Source: Ryuthela nishihirai
Taxonomy: Eukaryota > Arthropoda > Arachnida > Araneae > Heptathelidae
Length of the DNA: 64,000 nucleotides
Direction of reading: 5' to 3'
Assembly (NCBI GenBank): GCA_038380435.1
Contig: JAWZYU010000018.1
Location: forward strand, 53,097,751 to 53,161,750
The position numbers were made by a program, and so were the translations under genes. The notes below the pieces were generated by a model. It had not been told where the DNA came from and searched no databases. It saw only the letters and a program-made list of their open reading frames with translations. Positions 22,038 through 34,869 of the stretch are shown piece by piece (the stretch's first letter is position 1; each line of letters starts with the position of its first letter).

Positions 22038-22987
22038 GCTTTTATATAGTAATTTATTCTTCATAAGCAAAAATGATGAAAATAAATCCACATTTCTTAA
22101 AGTACATATATTAGGTATTCAAAATTCCAATGTATGGAAAATACTTATATTGAAGTTCAATTCAGAATTATGTTCTACAAATCACTTTCCACTGGTAATC
22201 ACAAGTCTTTTATATATAAGAGTTATGAAAATATCTTTGCTGTATGATTTAAAAATAAAAAAAAGAATAAATATTGACATAACCTTAATTTCTGATTAAC
22301 AAGAAATGGTAGAATTCACTTGTATGGATTATATATAATTGTACATTGGGCAAATATTTAAACTACTAAGAACACAAAAAAAGCAACTTTAAAGAATTGC
22401 CCCATTGGAATAAAGTCATAGATTTAATACTGTACAATTATGCACAATTAAAAAGACCTTCTTGTTCAGAAATTAATTACAATAACTAAAATTCTCTGTC
22501 GTTGAGCAATAAAATAAAAAATGCATAAAGTTAACATGCATATAGTTTGAAGGCTGAACTTAAAAATTCTTTTCTCAATGACAGAGAATTTTAGTCATTA
22601 TATTTAAAATACTATATACTATAGGGCCACTGAACAAATTTCAAAATTAGCAAAAACCATGTGCAATATCACATATACTCATCAGTGGTGTATCTTGGAG
22701 AAATGTCCAAGGCATTAAAGTTGCAATCTTCAGCTCCAGGTTTTATATATCCATTTATGGAACTTTGAGGTTGTGTAGTTGATACAACAGTTATCATAGT
22801 TCACCGAGATATCAGTTACTTTTCAACTGGTGATCTTGATTTGATTTTAAATTGATAGTGAAATCAATCAATGATATTTGAATGTTATTGACACATAACT
22901 GCAATTCTCAATTGCTTTGAAAATTGCTATACTGTATAAGCTCTAGCTTGAAACCATATAATCTTTCTACAATATGGTAGTAATAAT
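22038..22987. other. AT-rich DNA with one inverted repeat
   Basis: No gene recognised. The 22-bp inverted repeat at 22,485-22,506 and 22,574-22,595 is listed separately. Confidence 0.5.
22485..22595. repeat. 22-bp inverted repeat, 67-bp spacer
   Basis: ACTAAAATTCTCTGTCGTTG AG and its complement at 22,574-22,595 pair at 21 of 22 positions. It could be a small MITE, but no target-site duplication is clear. Confidence 0.75.
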
Positions 22988-23275
22988 ATCCTTATCATAT
23001 TCTTTGAATATTTATCTTTTTTAAACTCCCTTTCTCTGTGTGCATATATTATTTATATTGATGCATTTAATTTTTATATATATTCCTTCTGGAAAATTGC
23101 TTCTAGATATAACAGAAACATTGATTTCAGCAACTTTTTCTCTTAGAACCTAAAATATGACAAAGCAAATATTGATATATGGTGAGCATACTTGTATCAA
23201 GAGACTGTATGTGTGATAATATAAATATTACTCATCACCAAAAGCAAACGAATATATTTTGCTTCACCAAGTTTA
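22988..23275. repeat. 290-bp duplicated segment, copy 2
   Basis: This is the second copy of 20,167-20,456, in the same orientation. It lies about 225 bp before the 3' tail of LINE-A, compared with about 90 bp before LINE-C for copy 1. Confidence 0.85.
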
Positions 23276-23500
23276 TCAGTGATTTAACATGCAAATAATC
23301 CATAATAGCTTTTGTATAATTTTAAAATATTACTAGGTTTAAATGTTGCACTGCATTTTGCAACTGTAACTTTTCTTATTTCTGTGCATGTTGCTTTAAT
23401 CAGTTGAAAATTATGCTTTGTCATGCCACTTCTCACATTCTCCTTACAGAATTGCATTGCTCTTTTGTTCAGCTAGCACTAAAACAGTTTTCCAAAAATT

Positions 23501-26400
23501 TCTCATCATCATCATCATCGTCGTCGTCGTCGTCATCATCAAACAGCCATAGGCTACGGAGGTCCAACCAGACCGTGCAATTTAGTTCTCCAAGCAATTC
23601 TGTCCTGAGCTACATCTGCTGCATCTGGCCACTGCACACCAATTCTAACAAGGTCCTGTTTGACATTGTCTGCCCACCGCATCCTAGGTCTCCCCCTCCT
23701 TCTGAGGCCTTTAGGCACACTGTTCATAACCATATTCGCCAATCTATAATTATTCATACGGGCAACATGGCCAAACCAACGGAGTCGCTCTCTGCACAAT
23801 ATGATGCTTAAAGGAGGTTGCAAACTCCTTTGCCTAACCTCATCATTAGTTACAAAGTTGAACCACCTAATGCCCAAGATACTGCATAAGCATCAGGAAT
23901 CAAAAACATCTAGATTCCTGTTATCTTCTTTTACAAAGGGTCCAAGTTTCACTAACATAACTAATCCTAGAAAGAACCAAACTATTATACAGTCTAATCT
24001 TAGTCTTTAGGTGTATACGCCTATTTCTCCACACTCTCCATAGATTCTTAAAAATCCCGGCAGCAATCTCTATTCGTCTGTTAATCTCATGCCGCACATC
24101 GCCATTATCTGTCACATAGCTCCCAAGATAATTAAACTGTGACACCTGCTCAAGACTGCAACCATTCAGATTAACTGAATCACAGCCTGCCTGACCAATT
24201 TTTATCACTTTAGTTTTCTCTCTGTTTATAACCAAACCTACTCTATTACCAGCTTCATCAACAGCTCGAAGGAAAGAGTTCATCTCATCAACATCATTTG
24301 CCAAAAGGGCTAAATCATCAGCATAATCTAAATTAGAAATTTTCGTATCTCCTGTCAGTTTAAGGCTAAAATCTTTCCCTTGCAGTGAATTTCGCATAAC
24401 ATAATCAATAACCAAGCTAAAGAGAAAAGGAGATAAAATGCACCCTTGTCGAGCACCAGAAGTAATGCTAAAGCAATTGCTACAAGCCTTACCAACTCTC
24501 ACACACGACTCAGTGTTATTATAGAGAGCTTTCATTACGTTAACTAACTTGTCTGGTATACCATATGATTTCACAATCAACCACAAATTATGACGATCAA
24601 CAGAGTCGAAAGCCTTTTTGAAATCAACAAAGCTAGCAACCAAAGGTTTCTGAAACTCTAAACATTTCTCAAGAATCTGCCTAAGTGAAAATATCTGATC
24701 CACACATCCCCTACCACTTCTGAATCCACATTGCTCATCACGCAATTGCCTGTCAACCAGATTCTTAATTCTATTAAGCACAATCGTGGAAAGAACTTTA
24801 CCTGGAACGGAGAGTAGGCTGATACCCCTATAGTTATCACAAGAACTGCGATCACCTTTTTTGGAAATAGGGATAACAATAGCTCTGGTAAAATCCTTAG
24901 GAACCATGCCTTTATCATAAAAGATATTCAGAATTTCAGTCATCCAAGTGCCAACCGAAACATTCCCAGCTCTAAACATTTCCGTAGTAATTTCATCTAC
25001 CCCTGAGAATATATGAAGTTTAAGTATAGAAATAGCCAAAATGACTTCAGATTGTGTTATAGGGCCAACATTAAAGCCACCAATGCATCTATCATCATTT
25101 CAAACAATGGGAGTAGAACTAACTACATTGTTTAGAACATCACTGAAATGCTCAGCCCACCTAGCCATGACAGAATCCTCACCTTCTATAATCTTACCTT
25201 GTTTATCCTTCAATCCTTGTATACCTGTCCGTTTTCTACCACACAAAACATTAACTATCTGGTACAGCTCTCTGCTGTTGTGTTGTCTAACTGCTTCCTC
25301 GGCTTTGTGAGCCAAACCATCAAGCCAAAGATTCTTATCAGCAGCTAACTGATCTTTTACACGTTTATTAAGTTCTCTGTAATGCTTTCTATTAGGACTA
25401 GTAGGGTATTGATTAAGGACATTCCTGCAGTTCTTTCTTTCCGAAATAAGCTCAAGTGCCTTATCACTCAAATAATTCTGCCTCCTCTGCTCCTTTTTCC
25501 CTAAAAGAGTACTGTTAGTGTCCAAAAAAGCCTGTTTAAAATGATCCCATTCTTCCTCAACTTCAGTAGTAAGCATACCATGACTGTCATAATGACAAAG
25601 TAACCTATCATGGTAAGCTTTAGCTATAACTGGGTCTTTCAGAGCTTCAGTATTAAAAGCAAATTCTTTAACCCTTAAAGAAAACTTTTTAAGTTTAAGT
25701 TGCAAGACACTTTTAACAAGGTAATGGTCAGATCAAATTTCAGCTCCCCTATATGACCTGGTATTCCTAACAGAACTAGCCCATTTGCTGTTAATTAATA
25801 TATAATCAATCATATTCTTATGCAGCCCATCGGGTGAAATCCATGTGTACTTATGTATGTCGCGGTGTTTGTAATAAGTGTTAGTTATTCTGAATCCATT
25901 GAGTTTACTTACCTGTAGGAGACGTTGCCCATTGCCATTGCAGCTACCAATACCAAAAGGGTCTATCACCCCTCCCCAAAGATCAGAGTCAGTACCAACT
26001 TTGGCATTGAAGTCACCTAGAACAAGGGTAATATCTCCTTTCCTGACAGAATTCAAAATATCCTGAAGTTGTCCGTAAAACCTATCCTTCTCATCCTGAT
26101 CGGCATCCTCAGTGGGGGCACAATAGCAGATAACATGCAAGTCTTTAGCACTTGTCTGAAATTTTGCTGTAAGAAACCTTTCATTAATGAACTCGTATCC
26201 TAGAAGAGCATCACTAGCGTGTCTGCTGAAAAGCAGACCCACGCCTTGGTGATGCTTATTGTCGTCTCTCCCTGAAAAGAGAAATTTAAGATTATTTTTA
26301 AGAATCTGACCTTTATCTGTCCATCTGGTCTCTTGCAAGCAGAGAATATCTAAATTATAATGGTGGAATTCTTGTGTGAGGACATTCTGATACAACTTGC
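23501..26400 (-). mobile_element. LINE-A: RTE-like LINE, near-complete coding part
   Basis: The - strand carries an endonuclease/reverse-transcriptase reading region from 26,395 to 23,554, then CCTATGGCTGTTTGATGATG and a (GAT/GAC)n tail at 23,501-23,540. One long ORF, a trinucleotide 3' tail and an apurinic-type endonuclease fit the RTE group. The 5' end is truncated near 26,400, because LINE-B continues upstream with coding sequence. A TGCTATTATAA word is repeated at the left break. No clear target-site duplication was found. Confidence 0.9.
23554..26395 (-). pseudogene. Endonuclease-reverse transcriptase ORF of LINE-A
   Basis: It nicks target DNA and copies its own RNA there. In order, the sequence shows an endonuclease domain (QETRW, GDFNAKVG, TWISPDG, IDYILI, then SDH), a linker, the reverse transcriptase (FRSGRGCVDQ, FVDFKKAFDSVD, RQGCILSPF, YADDLALL) and a C-terminal region (LRWFGHVARM, KGLRRRGRPRMRWADN). 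All core catalytic residues I can check are present. It is broken by TGA at 25,733-25,735 (GGA in LINE-B) and by TGA at 25,100-25,102 (TGT in LINE-B). A one-base insertion near 23,935 and a TGA for AGA near 23,890 also break it. The three frames upstream of 23,921 are in phase, so only substitutions separate them. Such proteins are often misannotated as host genes. Confidence 0.92.
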
Positions 26401-29279
26401 TATTATAAGCATGCTATTATAAACAAAACTTCAGCAGTAATACTTGATAAAAGAAAATTTCATACACTCCCCGTGGCTCAAAATTTGATCACTGTATTCC
26501 ATATCCAGACACACTAACCACTTAGTGATCAGGGTGATTATCTCTCAAGTGTTATGTGATTGCAAATTACTTCTTAAATGATTAAACAAAAGATGCTCAT
26601 TTAAACTTGAGTTTTATTATTGCTGATAATTCTCATTAAAACTGTGGTCACACTATGAATCATGCAGAATTTTTAAATCATAAATCTGTTTTTTGTTCCA
26701 AATAGAATGTTATTGACCAGGTGAAATTTATGAGAGAGAATGCATGTGAGAAGTGGCATGAAAAAGTAAAATTTTCAATATATTTAAGCTGACACCAGCA
26801 TTAGAGGTAATGAGAAAGGGAAAGGGGGATAGCAGCCAGAGCCAATATTGGAAAATACTGGTATGATTTACATATTAAATTGCTGACAAATTCTATATAG
26901 GGAAATATATTTATAAGGTTTTTTCCTGTTTGAATCAACAATAAATATATACTTTTTTTTTCTTTCTTTTTGTTTAAGGGTATGACAAAAGATGAAGACT
27001 TTTGTGCAAATTTGATAAAAATCATCAAAAGAAATTAGCATGGTTTTAATATTGTTAGATATTTTTACCTGACAGTTGAGCAACTATCTAATACAATATA
27101 CTGATGCTATGTGTAGCAAAAAAAAGAAGTTAATAAGCATTCCATATCATCATCTGTATGTATTTCACTAAATATCTCAAATATAAAGCAGATTTCAACC
27201 CTGAGAACTTATCAGTAGATTAAGAGTAATTGAATTACTGTTCATCAAATGGTGAACAGTAATCAAGTAAGAAATGAATTCAAGGATACACCACTGATGT
27301 GCATCAGGATTCACATTACTTCAACTGTATGTATGCTAAAAATTTATCATCAAATTGTTCTGCATTAGACATGTGTTAAGTGATGTACAAATCTGTCAGA
27401 GTTGGTGGGTGAGGTAACACTATATTTCCTGACTGTCTTAAGAAATTATATTTAACATGTGCAATAGAATACAGTAGGGAAGAAAAAATGATTAACAGAT
27501 TGTAATATCTGAGGCAGAGTTTCTTGCAGTGGTTTCATTTGCACAGTTTCTTGCAAGTTATCAAATTGAACTGCATCCATTTAATCAGTCTCAATGCATT
27601 GCAAAAAAGGATATAATGTATTTTGTGCTAATAGCAAAGAAGTGTTGGTTCTTCTTGATTTTTTTACATTTTTAAATCTTTACTACACAGTGCTTTCATT
27701 CCACACAAAAATATCAATTGAAAATTTTCTGTTGCTAACTTTTGTTGGCATTTTATCAATATTCCCTAAACTATTTAACTGAACATTATCAATGAATACC
27801 AATATTTGAAGTTCAGCATTAATAACCACAGAACATGCTATTTTAAGTGAAGGATCAATTCGTAAATTAATGAAACAAACAGAATTATCTTTTCATATGT
27901 GTCCAAAAGTGTGAAATATTAAGAAGTGTCCTTGTCTCAAAAAAACTGATGTAGTATGTATTCTTTATTACTTATGTCCAAAAAGTATAAGAATATATAA
28001 CTAATAAAAAACCTAGAACAAGACAGATATGTAAAAACAAGAAAATCTTTCAAAGAATAAGAGATTTATTATCTGCTGTTTTTCACATAATTCTTTTAAT
28101 GACATGATCTCATATAATCGCATTTTGTGTTTTCCACTGCTATATAGATAAACACACCTTTCCAAGTTGGCTGGCAATTTATGTAGAATTTCCTTCTGAC
28201 CTGTAACACATTACAGCTTGGGACACAACACACTCATAGCATCTATAATAAAAATTGATGAACATTAAAGTTTACATCTAAGAAATTAAATATGTACATC
28301 GGGGATGCAAAACATCTGGCCATATGCTACAGAATGCCTTCACATACCTTGTGCAATTCCTGCAAATACACCCCCTCCCCTCCTTTTGTTTCAGAAAATT
28401 TTAGAGTGACCCAACAGTATTTTCACAAGAAAAAAATGTTCCATGATTAAAAGTGTATAACAACCCTACAGTACATAGATTGCAGAAAGCAGTAGAAACA
28501 TTAACATATTAATTTTATATGAAATTATGAAATGTAAACAGCCTAAGATTATCAGATTATCCAGGCTTTCATAATATTTAATGAATCAAAAGAGTAATAA
28601 CATGTTTATCATATGATAAATCTATAAGCCCAAGCATAAAAAATTTTCTTTTAGAGTAGAATACATATATAATTGTGAAACTATAGTTAACATATAAAAT
28701 TCCAGTACTCTTAATATGTAAAGCAGAATTGTAGAAATTGAATGGATGAGGAATATTAAATTCAGACTTCATATCAGTTATGTTTTGATTAATTTCTAAG
28801 TGTTACTTCCTAATTTCAATATATGTAATTTATAAGGCCATGTGGTAGAGAATTGAATATTTTGAATACAAATTATAGATACAGAGTTTTCGGAGTATTC
28901 TTGCCTTAAAAAGGATTTTTTAATTTATGGTTGAAATTCAAAACTATACTTTCATATGAAACATGTGCTTGTATGGATGGCTTCAAACAAAAATTTATTT
29001 CATATTCATCATATACATTTGCATTATAAATTCTGGGAATGGTTATACTTTTTATATCTTAAAAACAGGTGTATGTTTTTATGTACCACCATACCATTAA
29101 ATTCCATAATGGTATTCCATCCGGTATGACAGCAAACTAAATGGAGCAATATACAGTATTCTCAACAGAAGTCACATTCTCATTTCTTTAATAGAATCGA
29201 TATAATACTGATATCATTTCTACATTTCACATTTCTTTAATAGCATCAATATAGCATTGATCTTATTTCTACAACATTT
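26396..29279. other. AT-rich DNA; tRNA-like fragment at 26,460
   Basis: No gene recognised in this 2.9-kb stretch. At about 26,462-26,530 the - strand reads AAGTGGTTAGTGTGTCTGG and then a GAGCCACGGG end. This resembles a decayed SINE1 tRNA head without body. Short repeats with CATTTCTTTAATAG words occur at 29,180-29,290. Confidence 0.45.
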
Positions 29280-29515
29280 CACATTTCTTTATTAAAAAAA
29301 AAATAACTAAATACCCCCTCAAGCAGCTGCTTGCCACAGAGGTCTGACAGGAGCCTGTCAGTTTATATGCCACAGTAGAAGATCTGAGAGGATGGCAGGA
29401 CCTCAGCAGAAAAACAACACGAACATCCATGCCTTACCCGGGGCTCGAACCCAGGTCCCGTAGATCAGTAGCCAAGCGCGCTAACCACTCGGCCACGGGA
29501 CGGCACATTTCTTTA
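29280..29515 (-). mobile_element. SINE1 copy with 12-bp target-site duplication
   Basis: The element is about 29,312-29,503 plus a short A/T tail. It has the full head (TGGCCGAGTGGTTAGCGCGC and GGGTTCGAGCCCCGGG on the - strand) and body. CACATTTCTTTA occurs at 29,280-29,291 and 29,504-29,515. The target lies in an array where that word recurs, so the duplication is slightly less certain than at 11,446. Confidence 0.92.
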
Positions 29516-30204
29516 GTAGAACCAATATAGCATATTATATATCTTATTAGTTTGATAAAAACAAACCATATGTAACTAAAGTTACACATGCAAATCTGCT
29601 GTGTATTTATTATGAAACAATGCATAAAATTAAAACATAACCTAAGCCAAATATCTAACAATTTAGAAATTATGAAATTCAAGAAGCCGGTATAGTTCAC
29701 AAATAATTAAGGAAGATATACGCATATATATATATACACACACAGTATCATATTCAATAAACAAGCAATTTTCTTATGTATACTTCAGACGATTTACTGA
29801 TGAACACTTTAATTTAAAACATAGCAATTATTTTGATTTTGAATAAAAGTTTAAATATTTCTGGTCCTTACAGCTGTGAACTATTGTTCTTTATTTCACC
29901 ACTTCGTTTTCATTTATTAATCAGTGTATATTTAATAGTTCATGTCTTAAAACGTTTTTTTGATTTACCGCTCATCCTTAAAATTAGGCCTTACTTCAGG
30001 TATGGTAACACTAATCAAAAACACAGCTAAATTATTACAATAAATTACATTATTGGCAAAAACTAAAATATAGAAACTCAAAATAATAATAACTGTAAAT
30101 TACCTTTGAGTAATAATCCTTTTAGATTTGTTAACACAATTTTAATACATACTACTCGCGAACACAGACAGCTTACATATTGCTGTCAAGTATCACTATT
30201 TGCG
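29516..30204. other. AT-rich DNA without recognised features
   Basis: Nothing supported, apart from a short TA/CA microsatellite at about 29,722-29,745. Confidence 0.5.
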
Positions 30205-30345
30205 TGACGTCACAACTAGACTTCTGCGAAACGTTCGGGCCTGGTAGGTATAGAGACGACCATGCCTACCTCCAACGTTCTCTGAGCCCTTGGAGTCCTT
30301 GTAACCTGGCCGTTAACCCATTGAGTGCAGAAATAAAACAATCCA
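30205..30345 (+). repeat. R5 module joined to a SINE2 3' fragment
   Basis: 30,205-30,263 (GTTCGGGCCTGGTAGGTATA, then GAGACGACCATG) is the R5 module seen reversed at 20,026-20,078. It runs directly into SINE2 3' words: CAACGTTCTCTGAGCCCTTG, GTCCTTGTAACCTGGCCG and AAACAATCCAA. Confidence 0.6.
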
Positions 30346-30824
30346 ACATATACTTATTGCTTTCTAAAAAATTGTAATGAAATATCTATTTTTCAATAAT
30401 GTAAATACCACTAATAACACGGCCTCTTCTGTGGAGGTCAATGGGTCCGCCCTCTTTTTGAGAATGCTACTAATTTTACTGGAGGCGAAAATAAACGAGT
30501 TTATTCGTTTATTTCGGGCTCGAACTCAAAATAATGTAAATTTCAAATATTTCATGCAACTGCGAAAGAAAAAATGAAATATATAAGAGATTTTTTATTA
30601 TAATTTCTAAACAGTCTTTAGAAACTAAAAATAAAACCCATGAAGCTTTCGATTATTTTTTTACGTAAATACTCAATCTTTATAAATAAATTCCTATTTG
30701 CGTTTATAACGATGTTACCCACGAACTTTCAATTTCTGTTAGCATTTCTATTATTTATAGTTTTCGTTCCAAATAGCATTAATATAATTGTGTCATAAAA
30801 TGAGTATAATTAATAATATAAACA
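30346..30824. other. AT-rich DNA without recognised features
   Basis: Nothing recognised. A CTTTTTGAGAATGCTA word near 30,459 also occurs in similar form near 8,690 and 50,850, too short to define a repeat. Confidence 0.45.
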
Positions 30825-31207
30825 TGGTTGGTTGTTTGGGTTGTTTTACCTCTGTGCAGTACTTTTTTGCACACCATGGGCTAAATGGCCAGGTCACATG
30901 GACCCCGAAGGCTCAGAGAAGGTTGGGGGAGGGGACCTAGCCTCCCGTCAAGGCCATTCAGCGTGTTCTTTAACGTGCACAGGGTATGGCTCTCCCGCTC
31001 ACGGGGCCACGGCTTAACGTCCCATCCGATGGACGGCGACCTTATCCAAGTCCTACCTGATCGTGTCCCTTACTGACCGTGGGCAGGACGGGGAATTTTT
31101 CGGGGAAAAATCTCAACGCTGACCCAGCTGGGACTCGAACCTGGGAACTACAGATCACGAGACTGGCGTGCGACCGACTGAGCCACCCCCGCCCCAATAT
31201 AAGCATG
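30825..31207 (-). mobile_element. SINE2 copy, full length, 12-bp target-site duplication
   Basis: The element is 30,837-31,195. AATATAAACATG at 30,825-30,836 and AATATAAGCATG at 31,196-31,207 flank it with one mismatch. The - strand has GGGGCGGGGGTGGCTCAGTC and AGGTTCGAGTCCCAGCTGGG. About 35 bases of the middle (the usual CCACTGGAACAG to GACAGATGG part) are deleted. Confidence 0.92.
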
Positions 31208-31612
31208 AAATAAATGCATTGTGACATGCATTTCTATGTGCATGTCTTATGATGCGTCAAAAAACTGATTGCGAACTCATCTCTAGAAAATAATATTAAG
31301 CATATACATATGTACATAACACATTTCTATCAAAATATACCAGCATATAGGTATACATGTTTATTACACGTATTTTTCAAATATCTGTAATGACCACTAA
31401 AACGAAGGGAAAATTTAATACGGAAACAAGGTTCCGGCTCAGCCTTGACCCCACTCTTTCGTTCAAATCACTCCCCTCCTACATGACTTTTATTTATTCT
31501 ATTCTTTTTTTTCTAGAGCCTGACTAATAATTAATCAGTATTAGCGCTATTTACAAAATAGCAAGAATGAAACTAATTAATTAGAAGTAGAAATAATTAT
31601 AATAATTATTTA
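31208..31612. other. AT-rich DNA without recognised features
   Basis: Nothing recognised between the SINE2 and the Tc1-like element. Confidence 0.5.
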
Positions 31613-33047
31613 TACACTGCATGACATTGAAATTGCCCCACCCAGAAGGAGTGAGATGATAGGAGTGAAATGTCGCACACACATAGCAATACATATTGAC
31701 ATACCATGATTTAATTTGCAGCCACTTACAGCAGTTAGAAGATGAGATAATGCAGCGCAATGTGATTGCCTCAATAAGTGGCCTCAATTGCACAATATGA
31801 CTGCCTCAGTAGGTGCACCGCCGTGAACGGCAATACAGATAGCAATACGGCGTGGCACGGAGTCATACAGTCGACGGATATGGCCCTGAGGAATTTCACG
31901 CCAAACAGCGTTGACTTGCTCCCATAATTCATCGAGATTCCGCGCCGGCCGGTTAGAGGATTGCACACATCGTCCAATGTGGTCCCACAGATTTTCTATT
32001 GGGGATAAATCTGGAGATCGTGCTGGCCATGGCAATACTTGAACATGTTACAAACATTGTCTGGAGACTCTAGCAGTGTGTACACTGGCGATGTCATTTG
32101 GAAAATGGGCTGCTGCATGCCACCCAGGAACGGTAACAAAACGGGCTGCAGAACCGCGCTAACATATCGTGCAGCTGTCAGTGTTCCCTTGATGCGGACA
32201 AGAGGTGACCTGCAGTCATATCCAATAGCATCCCATACCATTATGTCTGGTTGACGGACGGTGTGCCAGTCGCAAACGAAAGCTGGATCTGTCCTCTTGC
32301 CAGGTTGTCGCCATACATGGACCCATCGATCGTCAGCACCCAGACAGAAGCGGGATTCTTCACTAAACACAACAATGCTTCATTCGTGACCCCAGTTCGC
32401 ACGACTTCGGTACTAAGACCAGATGAGCGCTGTGATGGTCAATCACAGTCGAAGTAACGGTTGCCTAGAGCGCAGGTATGCCTCATGCAACCTTCGGTTT
32501 ACCGTTTGGGTCGTCATGGGGACGTCCATGACTGCTGACACAGGCCGTCGAATATCTCCTGCAGTTTCCTGTGGTGATGAATAAGCATGTCGAACAATGC
32601 GCCTATCAAGCTGTGCTGACGTCTGTCAGACAACACCACTCCCTCTCTGCGACGCACGCTAGAATCAACAGCATCCAACAGTTCATGCATCCCGATGAAC
32701 ATGGGCAGCAACACGACGTATAGTCAATCCAGCTTCACATAGCCCTATATTCTTCCTCTCTCAAAAACATCCAAATGACGATAAACCTGCCGACGGTGTG
32801 TACCAGGTATTTTCAGCCTTCATTGAACAATTTCCAAGCGGAACCACCTAATCTGAACCGTTTGCACGACTTCCACCTGCATAAACACAATACCATCCAT
32901 GTTCCTTCTTGCACCTTTTATCTCTTGAGCAACACAAGTCATTGGCTCCGGATTATTATCATTTGCATATCTAAACTGCGTACACCCTTCTTTTTGCATG
33001 TTTTTACATTTTCTTCTGGGTGGGGTACCTTAATGTCGAGCAGTGTA
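31613..33047 (-). mobile_element. Tc1-like DNA transposon, both ends present
   Basis: The element is 31,615-33,045 (1,431 bp) with TA on both sides (31,613-31,614 and 33,046-33,047). The terminal repeats at 31,615-31,648 and 33,013-33,045 pair as CACTGC...GACATT...CCCCACCCAGAAG with a few mismatches and one gap. The length and TA flanks are typical of Tc1/mariner elements. The single gene inside is broken, so the copy is dead but its ends might still be mobilised in trans. Confidence 0.92.
31784..32720 (-). pseudogene. Tc1/Tc3-type transposase, inactive
   Basis: The - strand encodes SDRR/IVRHAYSSP and TTQTVNRRLHEAYLRSRQ pieces of the DNA-binding part. The catalytic half follows: FSEESRFCLGADDRW, MVWDAIGYDCRSPLV, GTLTAARYV and SPDLSPIENLWDHIGR. 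Family members have D in FSDESRF and in QQDNARPH. Here the first is E and the second motif has become FQMTSPVYT, so two of three catalytic acids are lost; the last (SPIEN) remains. Several frameshifts separate the pieces. Confidence 0.88.
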
Positions 33048-34869
33048 AATCTAATACCCTCCTCTTCGCTAAAGTTTCAAGTTGAAAAACAGAGATGCTG
33101 AAGTACACAAATAATACGAAGCTGACTGAAGTACTAAGAGGAAATCTGTTTTTTTTCTCTTTAACATTACTTAGCTCTACATATTAGAGCAAATTAATAA
33201 AAAATACAAAGTAGTTATCAGTAATCTAAACCAGGTTATGAACTGTAGCGAGATTTTTTATCGTTCATTATGCTTTTTTATCGTTCATTAAATATTGTGC
33301 ATTTCGTTTTTCTTTCTCTTTTTTATTATTGAATTTTTTATCCCACTTATCTAGTGATTGCAACTACGTGCTTACATCTATTTGGGCTCTTTCATGCTGT
33401 GTTTTTAAGCTCTTGTGGACAAATTGCCTCAAGCTTTGCTTAGTTACATGTAGAATGAACAGACTAAATATCCAGCCTGAGGCCATTCTGTGCAGAGCAT
33501 TTTCACACGCAACCTGTCACAAATCTGCTCAGCAGAACATACCATCATCTCACTCTTATCTCATTCTCTCCCGGCATGGTTTGACAACAATTTGATGGGA
33601 ATGACTGCATGTCAGTCAATCTCCATGCTTCGGTAGTTTTATCAAATTCGTTACCTTAATTGATAATATCAAAGACTATGAGGTGAAACGTGTTGGTGAC
33701 ACTCAGACGTTATGTTTCTGTTTGTACCTCCATTTACAGTTCGTTGATATGGGGAGCAGATAGCAAGGGCTTGCTTTTGTTTGATTGATAACCAGCACAT
33801 TGTCTGCACTACAATGATAGATGCAACCAACCGTCACTGATTGCTATAAAATACGATCATTGGCATGGGTTGTTTTGATTTTGTCACTCGTTGTTTTGAT
33901 TTATGCAGATGTATATATTGGGTGTTTTTATGAAAGACGCTAATGAAGCGATTTGTCCAGATATCTGTAGTTAAGTTAAAAAGAGAAAATTGTAGTGGCA
34001 CCAAATTAATAACATATTTTTCAGTAGATCACCTTTAGTTTCAAGGGAAGGTGTTGGTAGAGCCTCAGAGTTGCAACTTGATGTTGTCAGATTCGAATTT
34101 CATTCTGCTATGTTGATCTTTTCACCGTTTACCTTTTGCTTTTCTTCAGTTAGGAAGAAAGAGAACTAACCAAAGCGCTTAAAGAAGCTACTTTCCATTG
34201 GATGAGATAATAAACTATGGCTCCCGTATGCAAGAAAGCCGACTTAAGCGCATTAACAACAAACTGGATAGACATTGATGGGAGGTTACCAACGTTCCAC
34301 TAACAGTTGGGAATTAAATCACAACAGTGAATCTTTCCTCTACCCATTTTTGCGCCCTTGAAGCCTCTCTAATGGGGCCATTTAGCCAATTGTGGACAAT
34401 AAACTTAAGGAATAAAAGTGGTGTTCACAGGCAAACCCAACCCACCCTTAGATTAAAAAGTGCAAACTGTAGCTTACTAACTTGGCACAACTGCAATGAT
34501 CTCACGATAGTTAGTATGGAGAATGCGGTCGTGTGCAATCGATGATTAATCCATTACAAATGAAATTTGGTTTAAGTTTTGGTATTAAAAGTATGTAACA
34601 TTTAAATTCCGAAAAAAAGTTCTATTTCTATAAGTAATTATATATTTAGGCATATCAATGAATTTCAGTGATATTCATTATCAATTTAAATGTCTCTAAA
34701 TATGAAACGTAACTGAATCCATCCTCTCAACATCCAAAAGAATGAAAAAAAAAAAGTTAGTTAATTTAGAGTTCTTTACACGTTGTTAACGCATATGAAT
34801 GAGACATATTGAAGCCCTTTGTAACCTTCCTGGTTCACTCACATATGAAGGCAACGAGCTTGAGTTCAT
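33048..34869. other. Unrecognised DNA
   Basis: No gene or repeat recognised. Two frames (33,329-33,595 and 34,327-34,545) are open on the + strand in slightly GC-richer DNA, but neither resembles a known protein. Confidence 0.4.

Noticed and set aside
23554..26395. Host gene of the craniofacial development protein 2 type
   Set aside because: Such annotations usually reflect RTE-type LINE endonucleases; this locus has a reverse transcriptase, a LINE tail and several related copies in the window.
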